Assembly (NCBI GenBank): GCA_034428935.1
Contig: DAOUHB010000075.1
Span: 1 to 12,176 of the forward strand
Reading direction: 5' to 3'
From: JAAYZQ01 sp034428935
GTDB taxonomy: Bacteria; Chloroflexota; Anaerolineae; JAAYZQ01
Length of the DNA stretch: 12,176 bases
The notes under the pieces were generated by a model that did not search any database, had not been told where the DNA came from, and worked only from the letters and a program-made list of their open reading frames with translations. This document shows positions 5,350 to 12,176 of this stretch, piece by piece; positions within the stretch are counted from its first letter, which is position 1; each line of letters starts with the position of its first letter. The translations under genes were made by a program, and so were the position numbers.

Positions 5350-8300
5350 TTATGGCCGGTCCGCGCTCACTGCCTGCCACGTGCCGTCGTCGTAGAGCAG
5401 GTGGGCAGTGCCGCCGGCGCCGCCTAACGGGGCGTCGGTCCAGACCAGGAGCCCACCGTTAAAGCGTTGCACCCAGCCGTCCACCGAGCGCTCGTTTTCC
5501 GTGGCCCAGCCGATGGCCGCCTGGGCGCCGCCCATCTGCTCGCGCCACACCTTGCCGAATCCGCGCTGCGGCTGCCGGGGAGGGGGCGGCAGGGCCGGAT
5601 CGTAGGTCAGATCCTGCCCGTTGACCCACGTATCGTCAAAGGCCTGCCACGTGCCCGAGGAGAGCAGGACATAGATGCGCCGCGGGCCCGAATCCCAGAT
5701 CATGGTGCCCTGCTCGAAGGGCTGCTGGGCCAGCATCCTCTGCTCCGCCTGCCCGGCGGGGCAGCCCAGGCGCCCGGCTGCCTGCTGCCACGCGGGGCGA
5801 AACTGCACCGGTTCCACGGGGCAGGGTGTGGCACTCGGCGTGGGTGCCGAGGTAGGCGCCGGGGTGGGCGGTACCTGGGCCGTGGCCGGCGGCGGCTGGG
5901 GCAGTGCCTCGCCGGCGGGCACCCAGGGGCCGTGGGTGCCACGCTTGTAGAGCCCGCCGCCGTAGGGCACCAGGAACAGCAGCCCATCCTCCCCATAGGC
6001 CGGCGAGAAGACGGCCTGGCGGATCCCGCCCACGTCGGCAGGCAGCCCGCCGCGCAGGTCCTGCCACGACTGCCCGCCGTCCGTTGACCCGTAAATCAGG
6101 CCGGGCAGGCCCCAGGCCAGGGCCGTCCGGTCCCGGGCAAAGGTGGGCGAAAGCTGCAGCCCGACCTCGTCCGCCGCCCGCCAGGGAGCGGCGGGCAACT
6201 GCTGCCACGACGCGCCCCGGTCGGCCGAGCCGTAGATGCTGTTGCCTTGCTGGATCAGGATGACGCCATCCCGGGCATAGTCCGGCGAAAACGTGGCGCG
6301 AAAGGTGAGGGGGCCGGGCTCCAGGACCTTTTGCCAGGTGCTGCCGGCATCGGTGGAGCGATAGAGGGCGTTGTCCGCCTCCAGGAGCAAGGTTCTATCC
6401 TGGGCATAGGCCGGCGAGAAGGTCACGGCCGACAGCCGGTAGCTGCCCGTGGGCGCCACCGCCCGGGCGACGCCGCTGCCCCACGGCCCGTCGACGGGGG
6501 TCCAGGTATCGCCGCCGTCGCGAGAGCGCCACAGCCGATTGTCCTCGGTCCGCAAGAAGAGCAGGCCGTCGTCGCCAAAGGCCGGCGATATGTCCAGGGA
6601 GGTGAGATGCCCGCCAGGCGGCAGGGGCAGGGGCTCCCAGGGCCCGCCCTGCCGGGTACGCAGCGGCTCTTCCCAAGCGGACGCCAGAAACGCCGTGCCG
6701 TCGCCCGCCAGGGCCGGCGAGAGCACCAGGTCGTCGGGCGCTGCCGGCCGGGGCGCGGGCCGCACCGCCTGCCGCCAGCTCCCGCCGCCGTCCGCCGAGA
6801 TCCAGACCGCCGGGCCTTCCTCCTCCGCCCGCGCCTCGTCCTGGACGATGAGGCGCAGCGAGCCGTCCGGTCCCGACGTGGGGCTGAGGGCGCTCTGTGG
6901 GGGCAGGTCCCCATTGGCCGGCCGCCAGCCCCCCCCGTCAAAGCGGTAGAGGCCCAGGGCGGTGCCGGCCAGGACCCGGTCGGGGCCCAGGACGGTCAGG
7001 GCGGGCGGGTCGCCCAGGGTTACCCGCAGGGGAAAGCCGGTGTCTTCCCAGGTGAGCCCGGCATCCCGCGAGCGCAGGACGCCCACGCCTTCGCCAAAGG
7101 CAAAGAGCGTCCGGTCCTGCTGAAAGCCCGGCGAGGTGGTCAGGCGGTAGAGCTCGATCTCTTCCAGGGCGGGCAGCCGGCCCGGCTGCCAGGCTAGCTC
7201 GTCCACGGGCCAGCGGACCAGGCGCCCATCGCTGTCGAGGGCCAGGAAGGCGCTGCCATCGGCCGAGAGGCGGGCGTCGGTGGCTGCGGTGGGGACCGGG
7301 CCGGTCACCTGCTGCCAGTTGTCACCGCCGTCCGCCGAGCGAAAGAGCTGGCGCTCCTCGTCGGGCGACGAGGGCACCCACCAGAGGTAAACGGTCTTGT
7401 CCTCGGGGTAGTCGGGGGCGATGACCAGGCGGGCGCTGCCGTAGCCGCGCAGGTAGAGACCCTTCACCGCCGGCTGCCAGGTCTCGCCGCCATCGACGGA
7501 GCGGAGCAGGCCCGCCCGGCCGAACCAGCCGAACATTGTCCCGTCGTGGGCGAAATCGGGCGACAGGGCCAGGGAGGCGGGCTCGAGGCCCGGCAGGGAG
7601 GTCCACGTCTCGCCGCCATCGGTAGAGCGCTTGAGCCCGCCGTGGACCAGGAAGATGGTCCGGTCCTGCCCGTAGGTCGGCGAGAAGGCGACCATGCCCG
7701 CGGTCCCGGCATAGCGCGACGGCGTCTCGTAGCGTTCCGCCAGTCGCTCCCAGCGCTCGCCGCCGTCCGTGGAGCGAAACAGGCCCTGTTTCCGCGTCAG
7801 GGCCAGGAGCGTCCCGTCCTGCCCGAAGGCCGGTGAGATGGTCAGCTCCTGCACGGCCAGGTCGCTCAGCCCGCGGCTCGCCATGCGCCAGCTCCGCCCC
7901 GCGTCGGCCGATTTCCAGACGCCCAGGCCACGGTCGGTGGCCGTGGGCAGGACGAAAAGCGTGCGGTCCTGTTGAAACTCGGGGGAGACGACCACCCGGG
8001 CGACGCCCCAATCGGGTAGGCCCTCGCCCAGGAAGGCCCAGCTCTGCCCCCCGTCGTCGGAGCGATACAGGCTGGCGGCAAAGAGCGGTGTGTCGCCCGG
8101 CCCGGCAAAGAACTGCCAGGCCTCCGATACGGGCAGCGGGACCGGGCTGGGCGACACGGGTTCGGGCAGCCGCCCGCCCGTCGCCGACCAGATCTGCACG
8201 CGCCCGTCGTGCGAGGCCAGGTAGAGGAGGTGCCGTTCCGGGTCCGCGCTCCGTATGGTAAAGCGGCCCGAGATGGGCACGCTGCCCAGCACGTCCAGGT

Positions 8301-10284
8301 TGGCGGCGTCGAGGACCAGGAGCTGTCCCTCGTCGTCGCCGGACAAGGCCAGGTAAAGGCGCCCCAGGTCCGGATCGAGCCGCAGGGCGCCAAAGGCGGC
8401 GTCCAGGCGGGCCTCGTAGCGCCGGCCATCGGCCAGGAGGCTGGTGGACTGCCCGGCCAGGTGGGTGCGAGAGACGTAGGCCCGGCCGCCCTGGGCGTCG
8501 ATGGTGACGTAGGAAACGCTGCGCTCCGTGTCGGTCAGGATGCGCCGGTAGGTCTCGGGCTCGTACACGTACAGATAGTTGCCGTTGTTGGAGCCGGGGA
8601 TGCCGTTGTTGACGATGGCATAGATGTGGCCGCTGCCGGGATCGACGGCGGCGTCGACGGCGGCCGGGTTGGGCGAGTAGCCGGCGGGGTCGGGCAGGGT
8701 GTCCGAAATGGATGCGGTGACCGTCAGGCTCTCCAGGCTGGCCAGGTGGATGCCGTTTTGCACCAGGAGCAGGCTGCCGTGGTACTCGTCGGCCACGGGC
8801 ACGGCGCGCATGGGGATCTCGCCCCCCTCGGCCAGCGGCGGGGTAGAGCCGGCCGGGAGCAGGTCATAGATGCGGACGGTGCTGGCCTCCAGGCCGCCGG
8901 TGTACAGGCGGCCGTGGCTGCTGTCCACGGCGATCCTGCCCGCGCCGGGCAGGACGGCCAGCTCCTGGTCGTCGCCGGCGTCCAGGACGTGCAGGCGGCC
9001 GGCCGTGTCGGTGACAAAATAGAGCCCGCGGGCGGGGTCAGCCGCCAGGTCGCTGACGTTGATGGCCGTGGGCCACGTCGCAGCCTTTTCGCCGCGCGTC
9101 ACGTCGACGACGCCGATCTGGTCGACGTAGGTGTGGCTGGCCAGCAGCCGCCGGCCGGCCGGGTCCCAGGCCAGAACGTTCGGCGCGGCCTCCAGGGGGA
9201 TCTCGGTCTCCGCGCCGCTCTCCAGATCGAGGACGACGATGGCGTTGCGCCGGTAGCCCTCGCGGCCCAGGAAGAGCCGCCCGCCGCCGGCATCCAGGGC
9301 CAGGCTCACGTTCTCGGTCCACTCGCCCAGCGCCCGCTCGTCCAGGGTTTGGCCTTCGCGATCCAGGGTCAAGAGCAGGCTCTGCCGGCCGTCGTCCAGG
9401 GTCAGGTACAGGCGGCCCCGCTGGCCATCGACGGCCAGGTCGTCGGGCCTGCCGGGCAGCGTCAGCGACGCCACCTCGGCCAGGAACGGGGTCTCGTGGA
9501 TACCCAGGACGTAGCGCCCGCCGTCGTTGTAGGCGAGGTAGAGGCGGCTGCCGGGCGCGTCCAGGGCGGCCAGGAGAAAGCGAGGCGAGGTGCCCACGCG
9601 CACCTCGCGCCGGGTCTCGCGGCCCGCGGCGCCGGCCAGGCGCAGTGCGCCGTTGCCCGCCAGGTAGAGCCCTTCACCCTCGGCGTCGAGGGCCAGGCGC
9701 TCGACGCCCTGGAGGAGGGCCACGGGTTCCAGGCTGACGGCGTCGAGGACCGAGCAGGTGTAATCGCCGGCATTGACGGCGTACAACAGGCCCCGCTCCG
9801 GGTCGAGGAGGAGCTGGCCTTCGGCATAACTATCGGGGCCGGTCTCGGCTACGGCCAGGACCTCGCCGCTGTGGGCGTCGAGCATCGTCACCAGCCCGGT
9901 GTTGGGTTGGGCCGTGTGGTACGTGCGGGCATAGAGGCGGCCCTGCCCGGCATCGAGGGCCAGCCAGCGGGGCCCGTAGCTGTTCCCGGCCGGGACGCGA
10001 AAGTCGACCTCGCGCACCAGGACCGGCCAGGGCGACTCTTCCGCGGCTGCGGCCGCCGGTCCCGGCGACGGCTGGGCCGTTGGGCTGGCAGCCGTCGCCG
10101 CCACGGTCGCCGTGGCGGCCGGCCGGGGCGCCTGGGTCTCTGCTGGCTGCGCGCCCTCGGCGGTGGCCGAGGGGAGCGGCGCGCCAATGCCGGCCGTCGC
10201 CTCGGGGGAGGGCTCGGGCGTACCGGCGCAGGCGGCCACGAACAACAGGGCAACCAGCAGGACGGCCATCCTTCTTATCAACAT
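5350..10284 (-). CDS. Giant lipoprotein: beta-propeller, twelve Asp-box repeats, C-terminal LGFP-like domain
   Basis: The chosen ATG (10282-10284) has GAGAGG five bases upstream and begins a lipoprotein signal peptide with lipobox VAAC (Cys19). The product has 1644 residues and is predicted to be exported and lipid-anchored. Residues 20-87 are an Ala/Pro/Thr linker. About 88-715 hold YVTN/WD40-like propeller blades with repeated L-D-x-x-x-G-x-L-Y and LDAxSLE elements. About 738-1410 hold twelve Asp-boxes (S-x-D-x-G-x-[ST]-W, for example RSTDGGETW and RSADGGDNW). Each alternates with a segment such as SPAFGQDGTLL, giving a sortilin/BNR-type propeller array. After a second Pro/Thr linker (about 1464-1487), residues 1488-1644 contain two LGFP-like units with FEQGTMIW and RFNGGLLVW. 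Catalytic residues are not evident, and sialidase-like activity should not be assumed. Binding or surface display is inferred. It probably shares the upstream lipoprotein's transcript, since the 99-base gap shows no promoter. Confidence 0.9.
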   Translation of the reverse strand: MLIRRMAVLLVALLFVAACAGTPEPSPEATAGIGAPLPSATAEGAQPAETQAPRPAATATVAATAASPTAQPSPGPAAAAAEESPWPVLVREVDFRVPAGNSYGPRWLALDAGQGRLYARTYHTAQPNTGLVTMLDAHSGEVLAVAETGPDSYAEGQLLLDPERGLLYAVNAGDYTCSVLDAVSLEPVALLQGVERLALDAEGEGLYLAGNGALRLAGAAGRETRREVRVGTSPRFLLAALDAPGSRLYLAYNDGGRYVLGIHETPFLAEVASLTLPGRPDDLAVDGQRGRLYLTLDDGRQSLLLTLDREGQTLDERALGEWTENVSLALDAGGGRLFLGREGYRRNAIVVLDLESGAETEIPLEAAPNVLAWDPAGRRLLASHTYVDQIGVVDVTRGEKAATWPTAINVSDLAADPARGLYFVTDTAGRLHVLDAGDDQELAVLPGAGRIAVDSSHGRLYTGGLEASTVRIYDLLPAGSTPPLAEGGEIPMRAVPVADEYHGSLLLVQNGIHLASLESLTVTASISDTLPDPAGYSPNPAAVDAAVDPGSGHIYAIVNNGIPGSNNGNYLYVYEPETYRRILTDTERSVSYVTIDAQGGRAYVSRTHLAGQSTSLLADGRRYEARLDAAFGALRLDPDLGRLYLALSGDDEGQLLVLDAANLDVLGSVPISGRFTIRSADPERHLLYLASHDGRVQIWSATGGRLPEPVSPSPVPLPVSEAWQFFAGPGDTPLFAASLYRSDDGGQSWAFLGEGLPDWGVARVVVSPEFQQDRTLFVLPTATDRGLGVWKSADAGRSWRMASRGLSDLAVQELTISPAFGQDGTLLALTRKQGLFRSTDGGERWERLAERYETPSRYAGTAGMVAFSPTYGQDRTIFLVHGGLKRSTDGGETWTSLPGLEPASLALSPDFAHDGTMFGWFGRAGLLRSVDGGETWQPAVKGLYLRGYGSARLVIAPDYPEDKTVYLWWVPSSPDEERQLFRSADGGDNWQQVTGPVPTAATDARLSADGSAFLALDSDGRLVRWPVDELAWQPGRLPALEEIELYRLTTSPGFQQDRTLFAFGEGVGVLRSRDAGLTWEDTGFPLRVTLGDPPALTVLGPDRVLAGTALGLYRFDGGGWRPANGDLPPQSALSPTSGPDGSLRLIVQDEARAEEEGPAVWISADGGGSWRQAVRPAPRPAAPDDLVLSPALAGDGTAFLASAWEEPLRTRQGGPWEPLPLPPGGHLTSLDISPAFGDDGLLFLRTEDNRLWRSRDGGDTWTPVDGPWGSGVARAVAPTGSYRLSAVTFSPAYAQDRTLLLEADNALYRSTDAGSTWQKVLEPGPLTFRATFSPDYARDGVILIQQGNSIYGSADRGASWQQLPAAPWRAADEVGLQLSPTFARDRTALAWGLPGLIYGSTDGGQSWQDLRGGLPADVGGIRQAVFSPAYGEDGLLFLVPYGGGLYKRGTHGPWVPAGEALPQPPPATAQVPPTPAPTSAPTPSATPCPVEPVQFRPAWQQAAGRLGCPAGQAEQRMLAQQPFEQGTMIWDSGPRRIYVLLSSGTWQAFDDTWVNGQDLTYDPALPPPPRQPQRGFGKVWREQMGGAQAAIGWATENERSVDGWVQRFNGGLLVWTDAPLGGAGGTAHLLYDDGTWQAVSADRP

Positions 10285-10383
10285 GCGCACCTCTCGTGCA
10301 GGTCCGGGCATCACCTTCAAGACGCGCCTGGCCGTCTCCGTGTTCCCCTGGCGCCCGGTGTCGTCCCCTACGCAGCGAGCCGG

Positions 10384-11127
10384 CTACGGCCCGGTGACGG
10401 CCAGTTCGGTTACGCGGTTGACCTTGCAGTCATCGGTGACGGTCACCTTCATGACGTTGGACAGGCGCTGGCACTCGATGGCCGTCGGCAGCCCGTCCTG
10501 CTGGGCACAGGTGTCCAGCTTGACCACGGCCACCTGGTACTCGCCGTGGGGCAGGTTGGTGAGGGGGATCTCGAACTTGCCATCCGGCGCCGACGTACTC
10601 ACAGCACCTACCCACGTAGGCGACCAGACGCCGACGGACACGCCGGGAAAGGGCGAGCCGTTGCCGTGCTTGACCAAGCCCGTGACACCCGCGTAGCCTC
10701 CGCAGTGAGAGTAGCCACGGACGATGGCGACGGTGAACGCCGGCGCCGGGGTCCTGGTGGGCTGCGGCACCGGGGTGTTCGTGGGCCGGGGTGCCGGGGG
10801 CCTCCGGGTGGCCGTGGGCGGCACCGTGGGCGACGGTGTGAGCGTCTCGGTGGGTGTCATGCTCGGCGGCGGGGTGTCGGTGGGCGGCGGGGTGTCGGTG
10901 GGGGGCGGGGTGTTGGTCGGCGTGTGGCTGGGCGTCGGCGTCGCGCTGGGCACCAGCGTGTTGGTCGCCGTTGCCGTGGCGGTAAAGGTGGGTTTGGCCG
11001 TCCGTGTCGGCGTGGCGGTGACGCGCGCCTGGCGCAGGGACATCAGGTCGGAGGCCGTGCAGGCCAGCACGAACCAGCTCAGGACGATGGCAATCAACAG
11101 GATCAAGCGCGTTTTGAATCTACTCAT
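10384..11127 (-). CDS. Small lipoprotein with Pro/Thr-rich linker and carboxypeptidase-regulatory-like C-terminal domain
   Basis: The ATG at 11125-11127 is preceded by GAGGAG with five-base spacing. The 247-residue product begins with a signal peptide and lipobox VLAC (Cys23), so it should be a membrane-anchored exported protein. Residues about 37-130 are a low-complexity Thr/Pro linker with runs such as PPPTDTPPPTDTPPP, a style common in Chloroflexota surface proteins. Residues 131-247 form a small domain containing GVTGLVKHGNG, FPGVSVGVWS, DGKFEIPLTNLPHGEYQVAV. This pattern is like carboxypeptidase-regulatory or Cna-B/SpaA-type beta sandwiches. Four cysteines (C142, C207, C219, C234) could form two disulfides outside the cell. 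It is the first gene of a likely two-gene operon with the giant lipoprotein. No enzymatic function is evident. Confidence 0.85.
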   Translation of the reverse strand: MSRFKTRLILLIAIVLSWFVLACTASDLMSLRQARVTATPTRTAKPTFTATATATNTLVPSATPTPSHTPTNTPPPTDTPPPTDTPPPSMTPTETLTPSPTVPPTATRRPPAPRPTNTPVPQPTRTPAPAFTVAIVRGYSHCGGYAGVTGLVKHGNGSPFPGVSVGVWSPTWVGAVSTSAPDGKFEIPLTNLPHGEYQVAVVKLDTCAQQDGLPTAIECQRLSNVMKVTVTDDCKVNRVTELAVTGP

Positions 11128-11155
11128 GGAAGCTCCTCTCTCCGCTGGCCGCTGC

Positions 11156-11184
11156 ATTATAGCCCGATCCTTGCCTTTTGGCAA
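11156..11184 (-). promoter_or_regulatory. Promoter of the lipoprotein operon with a palindrome at the -35
   Basis: On the minus strand, TTGCCA (11179-11184) and TATAAT (11156-11161) are 17 bases apart. The -35 hexamer is part of a perfect inverted repeat, TTGCC-4-GGCAA (11171-11184), which could be an operator. The leader to the ATG at 11127 would be about 20 bases. Confidence 0.75.
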
Positions 11185-11258
11185 GCGCCGGGCTCCGGAG
11201 TTCGATCTGGCCCTTGATTTTCGTTGGATGGGACGTATCTTCTCAATCACTCGTTCAG

Positions 11259-11279
11259 GGGCAGGTCTCGGACCTGCCC
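11259..11279. repeat. Perfect 9-bp hairpin in intergenic region
   Basis: GGGCAGGTC (11259-11267) and GACCTGCCC (11271-11279) form a perfect stem around a 3-base loop. There is no T-tract on either side, so it is not a standard terminator. It resembles the dispersed palindromic units found between genes in many GC-rich genomes, but copy number cannot be judged from one window. Confidence 0.7.
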
Positions 11280-11304
11280 AACGGGGCGACCGCAACACTT
11301 GCGC

Positions 11305-11341
11305 CTGCGCGCAGTGCAGGTGGGGTTCGCCCCTGCATTTT
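11305..11341 (+). repeat. Palindrome and TTCG-loop hairpin followed by TTTT
   Basis: CTGCGCGCAG (11305-11314) is a perfect palindrome. Next to it, TGCA (11315-11318) and GGGG (11322-11325) pair with CCCC (11330-11333) and TGCA (11334-11337) across a TTCG loop, with a three-base bulge on the left arm. Four T residues follow. The structure sits just upstream of and partly within the -35 region of the acetyltransferase promoter. It may be a weak terminator or part of the same intergenic repeat unit as the hairpin at 11259-11279. Confidence 0.55.
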
Positions 11342-11367
11342 GCGATGATACGATGGGGTGATATAAT
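11340..11367 (+). promoter_or_regulatory. Probable promoter of the GNAT gene
   Basis: An exact TATAAT (11362-11367) lies 16 bases after TTGCGA (11340-11345), which matches the -35 consensus at four of six positions. The transcript would begin near 11374, almost at the ribosome binding site AGGAGG (11374-11379), so the leader is very short. The -10 is convincing; the -35 is weak. Confidence 0.6.
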
Positions 11368-11386
11368 CCGGGCAGGAGGGAGAGCA

Positions 11387-12028
11387 ATGCCAGACCGAGA
11401 GAACAAGACCTTGCCGGCCGGCCTGGAAATCCAGCCCGTGACACTCGATCGCTGGCCACCCATGGAGGCGCTGTTTGAGACGTCGCCCGTCATGTCGAGC
11501 TGCTGGTGCATGAGCCCCCGCACGCGCGCCAAGGACTTTTATCGGTTTGGCAGCGAGGCCCGCCGCCGGAACCGGGAGTCGATGCACGGCCTGATCGCGT
11601 CCGGCACGGTTCCGGGCCTGCTCGCCTACGTGGAGGGCCGCCCGGCCGGCTGGATCAGCGTCGGCCCCCGGGAGAGTTTTGCCCGGCTGCAGCACTCTCC
11701 GGCGCTTCGCCCGGTGGATGACCTGCCGGTGTGGTCCATCGTCTGCTTCTACACGGACCCCGCCTACCGGCGGCAAGGGATGACCAGGGCGCTGATACAG
11801 GCCGCCGTGCAGTATGCCGCGGACCAGGGTGCCGCCGCCGTCGAAGCCTATCCCGTTGCCGCCTGGGGGGATAAGACGGGTCCCGGTGATGCGTACACCG
11901 GCATGGCCAGTACCTTCCAGGCGCTGGGCTTTCGCGAGGTGGGGGTCGGCGGCCGCAGCCGCGGCCAGCCGCGCCTGGTCATGCGCTACGACCTGCGCCC
12001 GCCAGGCCGAGGTGTTAGGAAAAGTTGA
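11387..12028 (+). CDS. GNAT family N-acetyltransferase
   Basis: The 213-residue cytoplasmic protein should transfer an acetyl group from acetyl-CoA to an amine; the substrate is unknown. The ATG is set by AGGAGG (11374-11379) with seven-base spacing and a -10 box just upstream. A longer in-frame opening from 10724 overlaps the lipoprotein gene and is rejected. The acetyl-CoA loop is YRRQGMTRALIQAAV (127-141), preceded by the beta-4 segment WSIVCFYTDPAYR (116-128). Threonine replaces the usual final Gly/Ala of the RxxGxG/A motif. FQALGF (177-182) is the typical late motif. The N-terminal CWCMSPR (39-45) matches a GNAT subgroup that carries a CWCM box. It is transcribed divergently from the lipoprotein pair and stands alone. 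Confidence 0.9.
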   Translation: MPDRENKTLPAGLEIQPVTLDRWPPMEALFETSPVMSSCWCMSPRTRAKDFYRFGSEARRRNRESMHGLIASGTVPGLLAYVEGRPAGWISVGPRESFARLQHSPALRPVDDLPVWSIVCFYTDPAYRRQGMTRALIQAAVQYAADQGAAAVEAYPVAAWGDKTGPGDAYTGMASTFQALGFREVGVGGRSRGQPRLVMRYDLRPPGRGVRKS

Positions 12029-12071
12029 AAAGTGAACCGTTCGCGACGCGTTTAAAGTTCAAAGGTGAACT
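12021..12071. repeat. Imperfect 18-base direct repeats across two convergent stop codons
   Basis: AAAGTTGAAAAGTGAACC (12021-12038) and AAAGTTCAAAGGTGAACT (12054-12071) match at 15 of 18 positions. The first contains the stop codon of the acetyltransferase gene, and the second contains the stop of the convergent partial gene. The A-rich composition differs from the flanking coding sequence. Confidence 0.6.
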
Positions 12072-12176
12072 CGAAATTCGCCCAGCGGGAGGGCCACAGA
12101 GTGCACCATCTTGCCCTTCCACCAGATGCGGACCTCCATAACCTGCTTGGCCGTATCAGGCACGAGATGGACTTGG
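12059..12176 (-). CDS. 3' end of an unidentified gene, possibly a site-specific recombinase
   Basis: On the minus strand, 38 codons are open from the window edge to a TGA at 12059-12061. The peptide includes KQVMEVRIWWKGKMVHSVAL followed by PLGEFRVHL. The V-x-I-x-W-x-G segment near a C-terminus is reminiscent of the tail of large serine recombinases, where a beta-strand pair of this kind is common. The fragment is too short to assign with confidence. The reading frame and amino acid composition look genuinely coding. It converges on the acetyltransferase gene, with 30 bases between the stop codons. Confidence 0.45.
   Translation of the reverse strand, partial: QVHLVPDTAKQVMEVRIWWKGKMVHSVALPLGEFRVHL

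Noticed and set aside
5350..10284. Sialidase assignment for the giant lipoprotein based on its Asp-boxes
   Set aside because: Asp-boxes are structural and shared by many propellers; no sialidase arginine triad or FRIP motif was recognised.
10285..10320. Longer start for the giant lipoprotein at a TTG near 10320
   Set aside because: The extra twelve residues precede a clean signal peptide that starts at the ATG 10284, which has its own GAGAGG site.
8209..11217. A 1002-codon plus-strand open frame antisense to both lipoprotein genes
   Set aside because: Its translation is rich in Gly, Val, Ala, Gln and Arg with no recognisable domain. It has no ribosome binding site, runs across two genes and their promoter, and is explained by high GC opposite well-formed coding sequence.

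Overview
This is a GC-rich bacterial window. It most resembles a member of the Chloroflexota (Anaerolineae-like). The reasons are the proline/threonine-rich linkers after lipoprotein signal peptides, the very large Asp-box lipoprotein, the biotin-synthase-like radical SAM protein beside a LipM-like transferase, and the COG2345-type regulator. This assignment is inference; there is no rRNA or other phylogenetic marker in the window.

Layout. (1) 183-2838, plus strand: a three-gene operon behind a clear sigma-70-type promoter. It encodes a radical SAM protein of the biotin-synthase-related type, pyrroline-5-carboxylate reductase (ProC), and a biotin/lipoate A/B ligase-family protein that looks like a LipM octanoyltransferase. 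The radical SAM and transferase pair suggests non-canonical lipoyl assembly. (2) 2877-3714, plus strand: a perfect-consensus promoter with an AT-rich upstream tract, a winged-helix regulator with cysteines that could hold an Fe-S cluster, and a strong intrinsic terminator. (3) 3725-5341, plus strand: a scarred region. A promoter leads into a methyltransferase gene that stops inside its SAM-binding motif at a cluster of ATCCGTT repeats. A double-domain GxxExxY (PD-(D/E)XK nuclease-like) gene follows, and then a second methyltransferase that appears to have lost its middle. This second gene ends in another ATCCGTT copy in inverted orientation. (4) 5350-11127, minus strand: two lipoprotein genes probably transcribed together, a 247-residue one with a Pro/Thr linker and a 1644-residue one with a beta-propeller, twelve Asp-boxes and a C-terminal repeat domain. 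(5) 11156-11386: a divergent intergenic region with promoters on both strands and several hairpins. (6) 11387-12176: a GNAT acetyltransferase gene, then the convergent 3' end of an unidentified gene that may be a recombinase.

The most interesting region is 4003-5341. The repeats, the nuclease-fold protein and two damaged host genes together look like the footprint of a small mobile or recombinogenic element with no recognisable transposase. The second is the putative lipoyl-assembly operon at the left end. The rest is ordinary accessory gene content.
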